From Sphingorhabdus sp. EL138 (GTDB taxonomy: Bacteria > Pseudomonadota > Alphaproteobacteria > Sphingomonadales > Sphingomonadaceae): 64,000 nt of DNA. This document shows positions 7,707-16,569 of the stretch, one piece after another. The translations under genes and the position numbers were made by a program. Below the pieces are notes generated by a model that ran no database searches, was not told where the DNA came from, and was given only the letters and a program-made list of their open reading frames with translations. The stretch spans positions 1 through 64,000 of the forward strand of contig NZ_CAMAYF010000006.1 of assembly GCF_945862485.1 (NCBI RefSeq), given 5' to 3'. Position 1 is the stretch's first letter. Each line of letters begins with the position of its first letter.

Positions 7707-10127
7707 ATGTCGAATAATTTAAAGGCCTGCCGATCTTATTCCAAAATGTTGGCCGCCGGTGTCCGCTGCACACTGACGTCTGTTCTGGCGCTTTCAGTTG
7801 CAACCAATGCTTACGCACAGGACACTGCTATCAATGATGCTCAGGATGCCGAGGAAGTTTCTACGACCGAGCAATCCGATGGTCTTGGTGTAATTGTCGT
7901 CACCGCGCGTAAGCGCAATGAGGATCTTCAGGATACACCGATTTCCATCACCGCATTCAGCGGCGAAGATCTTGCTGATCGACAAGTTAATAATGTGGGT
8001 GATCTTGGCCGATTTGCACCCAATGTGAGCTTGGAGCCGGTCGCTAATATATCCGGGAGCAGTGCCTCAATCACCACGTTTATTCGCGGCGTTGGGCAAA
8101 CGGACTTCAATATCACGGTCGATCCGGGTGTTGGTTTATACTATGATGGGGTGTATATTGCTCGGACGGCTGGCGCGCTGCTCGATTTGGGTGATGTTCA
8201 AAGCGTACAGATTTTGCGTGGACCTCAAGGTACGCTTTTCGGCAAAAATACGATTGGCGGAGCGGTCATCGTAAATTCCAACCCTCCGTCTGATATTTTT
8301 GAACTTGAAGGCGAACTGGCTACGGGGCGCTTTAACCGATTTGACGCTCGTGGAATGATTAACGTTCCGCTCTCCGATAGGGTAGCTGTGCGAGCAACGG
8401 TCGGACTTAATACGCGCGATGGGTATCAGCGCAGACTTTCTGATGGCGGACGTCACGGGAATTCTGACTCACTCGGTGGCCGTATTGCGATAAAAGCAGA
8501 ATTGACAGACACGCTTACGGCTCAGCTGTCGTTTGATGCTAATCGGCGGCGCGAGCAATCTTCGGCTAATACCTTGCTTGAAGTGAATGAAGGTATAGCG
8601 CCAGGGGTTGGCGGCTTTCAGAGCTTCTTCTGGAACAAGGTTCTTCAGGGCGGGCAGTGCGGCGCGGTGGGCGCACCGGCACCCGATCTGCCAAATTGCT
8701 ACACCGACCAGTGGCTTACGAACGATATTGACGAAACATGGGCAGCCAATCGCAACGTTTCCGACTTTGATCTCTGGGGCACAAATTTGACGGTTGATTG
8801 GGAGTTGGGGCCAGTCACAGTTAAATCTATTACGGGCTACCGCGAAATGGAATCTAGTTTTTCTTTCGATTTCGACGGCTCGCCAATTCCACTCGGAGAA
8901 AGCTTCAACAATATCAGCCAAGAGCAGTTCTCGCAGGAGTTCCAGTTTACCGGTTCATTGTTTGATGATGTAGTAAAGTATACAGCGGGTCTCTATTATC
9001 TGAAGGAAACAGGATTTGACGATAACATCCTGAACTTTGCCTTTGCCGATTTCGTCAGTGGCGGCGACATCGACAACGACAGTTATGCGGCCTATCTGCA
9101 ATTCACCGTCGATGTCACCGATCGCCTCTCGATCACTCCCGGCCTGCGCTACACCAACGAAACAAAGCGTTTTGATCCGAGTCGCCAGATCATTTCTGAT
9201 GATCGAACAGGAGGTGATTTGTTGTTGCTTAGCCAATGCTTCGTATCGAGCACACCAACCATTCCTCCACAGCCCGGGTGTGTGGTTGATCCAACATTTA
9301 ACCCTGGAGGAAATCATATCCTGCCAGCGTTTGAGGTATCGACCACGGCGAAGGAATGGACGCCTGCTGTAACGATTGACTACCAGATAACCGACGAGAT
9401 ATTGGGTTACGCTTCCTACTCAAAGGGGTTCAAGAGCGGCGGCTTCACCCAGCGAATTTTCCCTCCGGAACCAGCCGCCAGTACATTTGCACCCGAATTT
9501 GTTGAAAGTTATGAGCTAGGCCTCAAGGCGGAGTTACTGGATCGCCGGCTGCGCTTGAATGGAGCAGTGTTTCAGTCTGATTATACTGACATTCAGATTG
9601 TCGTGAATGAAGGGATCGCACCTAAAGTCCGCAATGCTGGTGTAGCCAGAATTCGTGGGTTTGAGCTTGAGGCGCAGGCGTTGCTCGCAGATGGTATTCG
9701 TTTCGAAGGCGGTGTCGGGTATCTTGATGCCTATTATCGTAATGTTTCGCCCACAGCAACTCCGGTCACGGTCGATAGCCGTTTTCCTAACGTTCCTAAA
9801 TGGACTGCCTCAGCTGCTCTGAATGCTGATGTTATTGAAACAGATTTAGGCAAGCTTACTCTGCGCGGGGACTGGACCTACAAGGGTTCCCACTTCAAAG
9901 ATGCGATCAACACGCCATTGTTGTTGCAAAAAGGATATAGCGTCTTCGGGGCCAGTGCCACGTTTGAAGGTATTGACGAGCATTGGCGGTTGACGGCAGG
10001 TGTTACTAATCTGGGCGATAAGCGCTATTTGCTTGGTGGATATTCTGATTTAACTCAATCCTCAGCAACTACCGGAACATTCTCTCGGCCTCGCGAATGG
10101 TTCTTGCGAGTTGGTTTCCGGTACTGA
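7707..10127 (+). CDS. TonB-dependent outer membrane receptor
   Basis: This outer membrane beta-barrel receptor has about 806 residues. The N terminus is a signal peptide with the likely cut after AYA (near residue 38). A TonB box-like stretch (VIVVTARKR) follows, then a plug domain with ITTFIRGVGQTD and LRGPQGTLFGKNTIGGAV, and a long barrel ending in LRVGFRY with a terminal aromatic residue. The ATG at 7707 is chosen because GGGAGGA lies 6 bases before it. It is the first gene of the rightward catabolic operon, so it may import an aromatic substrate or an iron source for the Rieske and extradiol enzymes. The substrate is unknown. Confidence 0.9.
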   Translation: MSNNLKACRSYSKMLAAGVRCTLTSVLALSVATNAYAQDTAINDAQDAEEVSTTEQSDGLGVIVVTARKRNEDLQDTPISITAFSGEDLADRQVNNVGDLGRFAPNVSLEPVANISGSSASITTFIRGVGQTDFNITVDPGVGLYYDGVYIARTAGALLDLGDVQSVQILRGPQGTLFGKNTIGGAVIVNSNPPSDIFELEGELATGRFNRFDARGMINVPLSDRVAVRATVGLNTRDGYQRRLSDGGRHGNSDSLGGRIAIKAELTDTLTAQLSFDANRRREQSSANTLLEVNEGIAPGVGGFQSFFWNKVLQGGQCGAVGAPAPDLPNCYTDQWLTNDIDETWAANRNVSDFDLWGTNLTVDWELGPVTVKSITGYREMESSFSFDFDGSPIPLGESFNNISQEQFSQEFQFTGSLFDDVVKYTAGLYYLKETGFDDNILNFAFADFVSGGDIDNDSYAAYLQFTVDVTDRLSITPGLRYTNETKRFDPSRQIISDDRTGGDLLLLSQCFVSSTPTIPPQPGCVVDPTFNPGGNHILPAFEVSTTAKEWTPAVTIDYQITDEILGYASYSKGFKSGGFTQRIFPPEPAASTFAPEFVESYELGLKAELLDRRLRLNGAVFQSDYTDIQIVVNEGIAPKVRNAGVARIRGFELEAQALLADGIRFEGGVGYLDAYYRNVSPTATPVTVDSRFPNVPKWTASAALNADVIETDLGKLTLRGDWTYKGSHFKDAINTPLLLQKGYSVFGASATFEGIDEHWRLTAGVTNLGDKRYLLGGYSDLTQSSATTGTFSRPREWFLRVGFRY

Positions 10128-10215
10128 TCTCAAAGAGGAGACTTGTCGTTAGCGGCAAATCTAGACGTCGAAGGTGTATCTAACTGTCACATGTTTCATA
10201 GAAAGCCCCAAACAA

Positions 10216-11202
10216 ATGACCCGCCCCAAACTAACAGTCGCTGATATCCATGGTGCATGGGCGATCGTGCCTACGCCCTCAAAACCTAACGCAAGCGATT
10301 GGAAGGCTTCAGATACGGTTGATCTCGACGAGACAAAGCGGGTTGTCGAACAATTGATTGAGGCTGGCGTCAATGGAATTCTGTCGCTCGGTTCGCTTGG
10401 CGAAGCGGCAACGCTGACCTGGGATGAAAAGCGGGATTTCATGGAGGCTCTCGTAAAAGCTGCGCGCGGCCGCGTTCCCGTGTTCGGAGGGACTAGTTCC
10501 CTTTCGACACGAGAAACGATTTGGCAAACACGTGAAGCGGAAAAAATCGGTGTGGATGGCGTTATGATCGGCCCCCCAATGTGGTGTGCTCCAGATGTTC
10601 CAACAGCAGTCCAGTTTTACCGTGACGTCGCTGAGGCTTGCCCTGCGATGGCCATCTGCGTTTACGCCAATCCCGAAGCCTTCAAATTCGATTTTCCTCG
10701 CCCCTTCTGGGCCCATGTTTCTGAAATCCCTCAGGTTGTTACCGCGAAATATCTCGGAATTGGTGCACTGGTGCCTGATCTGAAGCTATCACAGAAGAAA
10801 ATTCGTTTTTTGCCTATCGACATTGATTATTATGCTGCTGCTCGCATTGATCCGGAGTTTTGCACTGCATTCTGGACCAGTGGTGCAGTTTGCGGACCGA
10901 CGCCTGTCATCAAATTACGTGATGAGGTTGCCAAGGCTAAAGAAACCGGTGTTTGGGGCGAAGCGCAAAAGATCACTGGTGACATTGGCTATACCTACCA
11001 GACCCTTTTCCCCAACGGTTCGTTCAAGGACTTTTCTTCTTATAATATAGGACTCGAAAAGGCGCGTATGGATGCTGCTGGCTGGATGAAGGCGGGGCCT
11101 TGTCGTCCGCCATACACGATCATCCCCGAGGCATATCTCGAAGGGGCGCGAGAGTCAGGCCGTCGCTGGAGTGAACTACACCGGCGTCTTGAGGATGTAT
11201 GA
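10216..11202 (+). CDS. nahE: trans-o-hydroxybenzylidenepyruvate hydratase-aldolase (NahE type)
   Basis: This enzyme splits trans-o-hydroxybenzylidenepyruvate into salicylaldehyde and pyruvate by a class I (Schiff base) aldolase mechanism. It has 328 residues from the ATG at 10216, like NahE. The expected lysine is Lys178 ([10 protein letters not shown]), with Tyr150 ([10 protein letters not shown]) also conserved. Long stretches such as [18 protein letters not shown] and [15 protein letters not shown] follow NahE closely. The ATG at 10216 fits the family N terminus; an upstream GTG at 10174 would add 14 unusual residues. Its stop overlaps the start of nahD, so the two are probably translationally coupled. 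Confidence 0.92.
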   Translation: MTRPKLTVADIHGAWAIVPTPSKPNASDWKASDTVDLDETKRVVEQLIEAGVNGILSLGSLGEAATLTWDEKRDFMEALVKAARGRVPVFGGTSSLSTRETIWQTREAEKIGVDGVMIGPPMWCAPDVPTAVQFYRDVAEACPAMAICVYANPEAFKFDFPRPFWAHVSEIPQVVTAKYLGIGALVPDLKLSQKKIRFLPIDIDYYAAARIDPEFCTAFWTSGAVCGPTPVIKLRDEVAKAKETGVWGEAQKITGDIGYTYQTLFPNGSFKDFSSYNIGLEKARMDAAGWMKAGPCRPPYTIIPEAYLEGARESGRRWSELHRRLEDV

Positions 11203-11822
11203 AAGTGTCCAACAACCATATCATTGACTTCTATTTTGATTTCATGAGTCCATTTTCCTACTTGGCGCATCTACGACTTCCCAATTTGGCTCGTCAGTTT
11301 GAATGCAAGCTCGATTACCACCCTATAGATCTTCCCGCTGCAAAGCTGGCGGCGGGCAACACTGGGCCACCCAACGTGAAGATACCAATTAAGTTGCAAT
11401 ATCTAACGTCAGACCTTGACCGTTGGGCAGCTCGGTATGGCGCTCCGATTAAGTTCCCTCCGTCGCTGGACTCCAGAATGGTAAACTGCGGAACATTCTT
11501 TGCAGATAAAAGGTCTCAAACTGAGGACTATGTGCAGAAGACGTGGAGGCGGATCTGGGGCAATGGCGAGGATATGTCCGATCTGGCAGTATTGTCGCAG
11601 ATCGCTGGCGACATGGGCTGGAGACCTGATGAGTTTTTGGATTTTGTGTGTTCCGATAACGTGCTGGAACAATATGACCAATCTAACGCCAATGCGCAAC
11701 AGGTGGGCGTGTTTGGCGCTCCGACAATGATTCTTGATGGTCAGATGTGGTGGGGAAATGACCGTTTAGACTTTTTGCGGGATTTTCTCAAAAACAAACA
11801 AAACCGAGGATTTGAAAAATGA
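11199..11822 (+). CDS. nahD: 2-hydroxychromene-2-carboxylate isomerase (NahD type)
   Basis: This glutathione-dependent isomerase converts 2-hydroxychromene-2-carboxylate to trans-o-hydroxybenzylidenepyruvate. It has 207 residues with the DsbA/kappa-GST fold. The start [14 protein letters not shown] carries Ser17, the glutathione-contacting serine of the family, and the end has [21 protein letters not shown], which is typical of NahD. Both ends overlap neighbours by 4 bases (ATGA with nahE upstream and with the dioxygenase alpha gene downstream). The substrate flow NahC, NahD, NahE is thus encoded in the island, with NahC in the opposite operon. Confidence 0.92.
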   Translation: MKVSNNHIIDFYFDFMSPFSYLAHLRLPNLARQFECKLDYHPIDLPAAKLAAGNTGPPNVKIPIKLQYLTSDLDRWAARYGAPIKFPPSLDSRMVNCGTFFADKRSQTEDYVQKTWRRIWGNGEDMSDLAVLSQIAGDMGWRPDEFLDFVCSDNVLEQYDQSNANAQQVGVFGAPTMILDGQMWWGNDRLDFLRDFLKNKQNRGFEK

Positions 11823-13150
11823 GAGATTTGATCGACGTCCAGCGTGGCAAACAAAGTGCACGTATGTTTCACGACCCTGAGATTTACGAACGAGAAATGG
11901 AAGCTATTTTTGGTCGTTGTTGGCTGTTTTTAACGCATGAGTCAGCTATCCCGAATTTTGGAGATTTTGTAACTACTCGTATGGGGCAAGACGAAGTGAT
12001 CGTTGTGCGCCAAAAGGATGGCTCCATAAAAGCATTTCTCAATGTCTGCAGACACCGCGGCGCACGCATTTGTCCGGTTGAAGCCGGTAACAAGCGCTCG
12101 TTTGTTTGCAATTACCACGGTTGGTCTTATGCGGTTGACGGTTCTTTATCCGCAGTGCCGTTCGAAAAAGAGCTTTATCAAGGCAAACTAGATCGAGAGA
12201 CGCACGGCCTGAAAGAAGTTGCTCAAGTTTCAATTTATCATGGTTTCGTCTTCGGTAATTTCGATGCAGGTGCAATTAGCTTGGAGGATTATCTAGGTGA
12301 CGCTCGATGGTATCTTGATATCTGGATGGAGGCGAGTGGAGGCGTTGAACTAGTCGGTCCACCTAGTCGGTCTGTTGTCCATTGTAACTGGAAAGCGCCA
12401 TGCGAGAATTTCGTCGGTGATGCCTATCATGTTGGCTGGACGCACGCATCGTCTTTGGCAGTCAGTGGATCAATGCTGGCACCGATGTCCGGAAATGCGG
12501 CCCTTCCGCCAGCAGGTGCAGGGATTCAAGTCGCCTCTCGCTATGGGCACGGACACGGGATTTTGTATGACGTTCATCCCGGTGGCCATGATGCTAAACT
12601 CGGCGAGGAAATGTTGGCTTGGCAGGCTACAAAACGCGTTGCGATGGAAGAGAAATACGGCGCTATTCGCACACGTTATTATGGTTCACATATAAACGGC
12701 GCAATTTTCCCTAATGTTTCATATCTTTGGGGCACGAATCTTTTTAAAACCTGGCAGCCGGTTGCACCGAATGAAACAGAATGCTGGACTTGGGCGATTG
12801 TCGAAAAAGATATGCCGGACGAATTGAAACGTAAGATCGTAAATGGAATGCACCGAACATTCGGTGTGGCTGGATACTGGGAAGCTGATGATAATGACAA
12901 TATGGAATCAGCATCGCTTTTGACCACAGGATTTCAAACACGCAAACTGCAATTGAATGCACAAATGGGAATAGGAAAAGATATTGTCGATTCTGAACTG
13001 CCAGGTGTCTTAGGTCAGGCCGCAATCGGTGAAACCGCGTATCGCGGTTATTATCGGTTTTATGACGAAGTTATGAGGTCCGCCTCTTGGGGGGATATGG
13101 ATCCGAGCGATGATAGCTGGAAAGAACAGCTTGTTAGTGCTGATGTCTAA
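11819..13150 (+). CDS. nahAc: Naphthalene-type aromatic dioxygenase alpha subunit (NahAc-like)
   Basis: This is the catalytic subunit of a ring-hydroxylating dioxygenase, 443 residues. It is predicted to make the cis-1,2-dihydrodiol of naphthalene or a related bicyclic ring. Rieske ligands are Cys77, His79, Cys97 and His100. The mononuclear iron site is His204 and His209 with bridging Asp201 (FVGDAYHVGWTHA), and the third ligand lies in the DDNDNMES stretch, as in naphthalene dioxygenase. VPFEKELY and GGVELVGPP are also naphthalene-dioxygenase-like. The start overlaps nahD (ATGA). The electron-transfer partners are elsewhere in the island: ferredoxin at 5801, reductases at 3205 and 15568. Confidence 0.9.
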   Translation: MRDLIDVQRGKQSARMFHDPEIYEREMEAIFGRCWLFLTHESAIPNFGDFVTTRMGQDEVIVVRQKDGSIKAFLNVCRHRGARICPVEAGNKRSFVCNYHGWSYAVDGSLSAVPFEKELYQGKLDRETHGLKEVAQVSIYHGFVFGNFDAGAISLEDYLGDARWYLDIWMEASGGVELVGPPSRSVVHCNWKAPCENFVGDAYHVGWTHASSLAVSGSMLAPMSGNAALPPAGAGIQVASRYGHGHGILYDVHPGGHDAKLGEEMLAWQATKRVAMEEKYGAIRTRYYGSHINGAIFPNVSYLWGTNLFKTWQPVAPNETECWTWAIVEKDMPDELKRKIVNGMHRTFGVAGYWEADDNDNMESASLLTTGFQTRKLQLNAQMGIGKDIVDSELPGVLGQAAIGETAYRGYYRFYDEVMRSASWGDMDPSDDSWKEQLVSADV

Positions 13151-13194
13151 GCAAAATGACATCGATAACTGTGGCATTATTAAGGTGAATTGAA

Positions 13195-13770
13195 ATGAAT
13201 AGCGTATCAAGGTCTGCAAATGTGATGGGAGCTGACATCTGGGATGGGGATCCCGAGATTATCTGGGATACGGATATTACTGGTGAGGTAAATGCGTTCT
13301 TTCTTAGAGAAGCGCGCTTGCTGGACATGCGGCGGTTGCGTGAATGGCTTGCCCAAATGATCGACAAAAATATACGCTATGTAATCGTTAGTCGGCAACT
13401 TCGTTACAAGAATGATAAGCGGTATGACCTGCCCGATGAAGTTTTCATTTATGATGACGACTATGAATGTCTCAATGCTAGAGTGGAGCAATTTCATTCT
13501 GAGCTGAATTGGAGGGTCAACCCGGAAGAAAATTATCAGCACATGGTTGCAAACACAGAGATCGCTCAAAAACCGGGAAGCGTAAATCTTTTCGTACGAT
13601 CCAACTGGTTTGTCCAACGTGCCCGACGTCAATACGAGATCGACCGTTTTGTTTATTGTCGGCACGACGAGTTAGCGAGAGATAGCGAAGGCAAGTTCAA
13701 GGTTGTTGCACGCCATATCGATTATGACGAACGATGTGTTAGAGGCCGTAATATGACGATGTTCTTGTAA
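13195..13770 (+). CDS. nahAd: Naphthalene-type aromatic dioxygenase beta subunit (NahAd-like)
   Basis: This is the small subunit pairing with the alpha subunit 44 bases upstream. It has 191 residues, the usual length for NahAd and BphA2. Typical marks are the N-terminal FLREARLLDMRRLREWL, the central MVANTEI region, NLFVRSNWFVQRARRQ, and the C-terminal ARHIDYDERCVRGRNMTMFL. A good AAGGTGA lies 6 bases before the ATG. It is longer and unlike the two NagH-type beta subunits at 1478 and 19608, which matches the different class of its alpha subunit. Confidence 0.9.
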   Translation: MNSVSRSANVMGADIWDGDPEIIWDTDITGEVNAFFLREARLLDMRRLREWLAQMIDKNIRYVIVSRQLRYKNDKRYDLPDEVFIYDDDYECLNARVEQFHSELNWRVNPEENYQHMVANTEIAQKPGSVNLFVRSNWFVQRARRQYEIDRFVYCRHDELARDSEGKFKVVARHIDYDERCVRGRNMTMFL

Positions 13771-13800
13771 TATAATCAATAAATTGGATCGGAGAAGATA

Positions 13801-14622
13801 ATGGGTTGGCTCAAAGATGATGTCGCATTGATCACTGGTGGCGGGTCAGGATTGGGCCTTGCTTTGGTTCATCGTTTTATCAATGAAGGCGCTAGCGTCG
13901 TTGTTTTGGAGAGGGACGCAAATCGTGCCGACAGCCTAAAGCGCGAATTTGGCGACAAAATTGAAACTGTCGTTGGCGATGTTACATCTTATGAAGATAA
14001 TGTGAAAGCGGTGGAAACGGCTGTTGAGCGCTTTGGCCGACTTGATACTTTCGTCGCAAATGCAGGCGTCTTCGATTTTTTCAAGCCACTTTCTGAATTT
14101 GAAGGGCCTGAAATTTCCGCAGCCTTTGACGAGCTTCTCTCGATCAATGTAAAAGGCGGACTCCTTGGTGCTCGTGCGGCGTTGGATGCACTCATCAAAT
14201 CTAAAGGTAGCATGATCTTCACCGTGTCCAATGCCGGTTTTTATACCGGCGGTGGCGGGCCGCTCTACACCGCCTCAAAACATGGACTTGTTGGTGTCGT
14301 CCGACAGTTGGCACACGAACTCGGGCCGAAGATCAGGGTTAACGGCGTTGCGCCTGGTGGTATGCGTACAAGCCTTTCCGGCCTCAAGGCTACGAACACT
14401 GCAGACGAAAGCCTGGAAACTATGGAAGGTTTTGAGGAGTTGATTATCGGAATTACCCCGCTTCGCATGTCGCCAACACCGGATCAATATTGCGGTCCTT
14501 ATGTTCTTCTCGCTTCACGCGAGAACGCAGCTCCGATGACGGGTGTAGTCATTAACACTGATGGCGGCCTTGGTGTGCGAGGGATCATGAATGTATGCGG
14601 TGGAGAAGACTTGTCTGCATAA
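13801..14622 (+). CDS. nahB: cis-dihydrodiol dehydrogenase (NahB/BphB type)
   Basis: This short-chain dehydrogenase oxidises the cis-dihydrodiol to the 1,2-diol with NAD+, supplying 1,2-dihydroxynaphthalene to NahC. It has 273 residues. The cofactor motif TGGGSGLG is at about 12-19, the structural NAG at 87-89, and the catalytic residues are Asn116, Ser143, Tyr156 and Lys160 (YTASK). The arrangement VSNAGFYTGGGGPLYTASKHG is the one seen in BphB and NahB. A GGAGA lies 6 bases before the ATG. It directly follows the dioxygenase genes, as in other upper pathways. Confidence 0.9.
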   Translation: MGWLKDDVALITGGGSGLGLALVHRFINEGASVVVLERDANRADSLKREFGDKIETVVGDVTSYEDNVKAVETAVERFGRLDTFVANAGVFDFFKPLSEFEGPEISAAFDELLSINVKGGLLGARAALDALIKSKGSMIFTVSNAGFYTGGGGPLYTASKHGLVGVVRQLAHELGPKIRVNGVAPGGMRTSLSGLKATNTADESLETMEGFEELIIGITPLRMSPTPDQYCGPYVLLASRENAAPMTGVVINTDGGLGVRGIMNVCGGEDLSA

Positions 14623-14652
14623 ATTATTAGAAGGTCCAATAAGGAAGCGCAC

Positions 14653-15519
14653 GTGAAAATATGCAGGTTTAACGGTAACAGGATTGGCGTGATCCAAGGC
14701 GATATCGTCCGGGATGTTTCGGAGGCACTGACTTTTTTGCCAAATTTAGTCTGGCCAGTTCCTCTCGGCGACCTCTTGATTGAACATTTGCCCGGCCTGC
14801 TGCCAACCTTACAAAGGTTGGCCAAGTCAGCTACTGCTCTACCGCTTTCCGAAGTTGTCCTAAACTCGCCAGTTGCCAATCCGAGCAAAATCATCAACGC
14901 TCCGATTAACTATCAGAAGCATATTGCCGAAACTAAAGCGGACCAAGACATTTCCCATGGACGGGATATGACAAAGACTATTTCGGACTGGGGCCTGTTT
15001 CTCAAAGCTAATAGCTCTCTTGTTGGTGCCGGAGATGAGGTTGTTCTGCGCTACCCTGAGCGGCGCATTGATCACGAGATAGAACTGGCCGTAATCATCG
15101 GGAAAAAATGCCATCAGATTGCCCGCGAAAATGCGCTGGATGTGGTCGCCGGTTATGCGATCGGACTTGATATTACGATCCGCGGTCCGGAGCTTCAGAG
15201 TTTTCGCAAATCTGCCGATACCTTTGCTGTTTGCGGGCCATGGATTGTAACCGCGGACGAATTGGACGACCCCTCCGATCTTGATTTTGAACTCCAGGTG
15301 AACGGTGAGTTGCGTCAGTCAGCTAACACCGCACAGCTTATCTACGATGTGCCGAAGCTTATTGAATACGCCTCTTCCATGTATACTCTATATGCGGGCG
15401 ATATTATCTTTACCGGCACACCTGAAGGTGTTGGCTCGCTCCAACCAGGCGATATTATGGATTGTTCGTTTGATCGAATTGGTTCGATGCAAGTGCAGGT
15501 AGCGTCCAGTTATGTGTAA
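14653..15519 (+). CDS. Fumarylacetoacetate hydrolase (FAH) superfamily protein, function unassigned
   Basis: This is a 288-residue member of the FAH superfamily. It has an N-terminal cap region of about 75 residues and a C-terminal hydrolase domain with metal-binding acids in IDHEIELAVIIG, GYAIGLDITIRG, and the family marker TGTPEGVG near the end. It starts with GTG at 14653, with AAGGAAG 6 bases upstream. It is distinct from the fumarylpyruvate hydrolase at 17646, which covers the known step of the gentisate route. It could hydrolyse or decarboxylate a ring-cleavage product of another substrate, or isomerise one. I cannot assign a reaction. Confidence 0.85.
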   Translation: MKICRFNGNRIGVIQGDIVRDVSEALTFLPNLVWPVPLGDLLIEHLPGLLPTLQRLAKSATALPLSEVVLNSPVANPSKIINAPINYQKHIAETKADQDISHGRDMTKTISDWGLFLKANSSLVGAGDEVVLRYPERRIDHEIELAVIIGKKCHQIARENALDVVAGYAIGLDITIRGPELQSFRKSADTFAVCGPWIVTADELDDPSDLDFELQVNGELRQSANTAQLIYDVPKLIEYASSMYTLYAGDIIFTGTPEGVGSLQPGDIMDCSFDRIGSMQVQVASSYV

Positions 15520-15567
15520 GGTTGATATCGCCATATACATATTAAATGGTGTCAGTAGTAGCCTGCG

Positions 15568-16548
15568 ATGATCGTGCGCTTGGAGCCCTTTGGAACGCTT
15601 ATTGATTGTGCGCTAGATAGCAACCTTCTTGACACCTTGATTAAACATGATGTCCCGATTTCTTATAGCTGTCGTAATGGCAATTGCAATATGTGCGCCT
15701 TAGAACAAGTGGCGTTCGATGATGGCCGTTCTTGCTTGACTGGCTCTGCAATCTCTATGCCAGTTTCGGCAAAGCGCCTTGCATGTCAGATACAAGTCCA
15801 GGAAAATATCGCGGTTCATTTGCCACAAGAGCGACCGGTACAGACACCGGCTCACCTTAAGTTGCGAGCTAAGGTGGAGTGCGTTGGAGCCATCCACCCT
15901 TCGATTATGAGGCTAGTGTGTACCCTTGATCGTCCGGTGAATTTCCTGCCAGGGCAACATTTCTCGGTTAGTTTTTCAAAGAACGTCAAGCGTAAATATT
16001 CTGCCGCCAACTTGTCGGGAGAAGCGAGTCTTGTATTCTACATAGAACGCCATGAAGAGGGTGTCGCCACCGGTCTCTTGGAGGATGAATTGGCGGCTGG
16101 AGATACGCTTGTAATCGAAGGGCCATATGGAAACAGTTATTTAATTCCCGACGATTCTACGCCGGTCCTGCTAGCCAGTGTGGGAGTAGGTTTTGGGGCA
16201 TTAGTTTCTGCGATGGAAAGTCTTAAAACTACAAATCCGACCCGGAGGGTTATCGCGATCGTAGATGTACCGGAAGGATTAGAAGAAATGATCCAAACAT
16301 TACTACTGCCGGCCCGAAATAAGCTCATGAATGCAGATGTGAAATTTATATCGCTGTATAAATCTATTGGTAGAACTTCAAAACCCCAAAATGTTTCGGA
16401 GGCAATTCGCGAGATGCCTCAGAATTTCTGTGGATGGTCAGCCAATGTATTTGGTAGATTTGTCGCAATGATGCCAATCCGCAATAGATTGATTGATCAG
16501 GGCGTAGACCCGCAACTTATCTATCTCGAACCTTACACTCCATCCTGA
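15568..16548 (+). CDS. NahAa-like ferredoxin reductase with degenerate NAD-binding domain
   Basis: The protein has 326 residues. The N-terminal plant-type ferredoxin domain is intact (Cys35, Cys40, Cys43, Cys73), and the FAD domain keeps RKYSAANLS, similar to the NahAa/NagAa type. The NAD domain is unusual. Where GGGTGLAP is expected there is SVGVGFGALVS, and where the C-terminal Y.CGPP is expected there is NVFGRFVAMMP. The final LIYLEPYTPS still resembles the family end. It may bind NADH poorly, or may have changed its donor; the complete reductase at 3205 could replace it. It lies in the operon between the FAH gene and gentisate dioxygenase. Confidence 0.8.
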   Translation: MIVRLEPFGTLIDCALDSNLLDTLIKHDVPISYSCRNGNCNMCALEQVAFDDGRSCLTGSAISMPVSAKRLACQIQVQENIAVHLPQERPVQTPAHLKLRAKVECVGAIHPSIMRLVCTLDRPVNFLPGQHFSVSFSKNVKRKYSAANLSGEASLVFYIERHEEGVATGLLEDELAAGDTLVIEGPYGNSYLIPDDSTPVLLASVGVGFGALVSAMESLKTTNPTRRVIAIVDVPEGLEEMIQTLLLPARNKLMNADVKFISLYKSIGRTSKPQNVSEAIREMPQNFCGWSANVFGRFVAMMPIRNRLIDQGVDPQLIYLEPYTPS

Positions 16549-16569
16549 CATAACATTGAGAGCATCATT

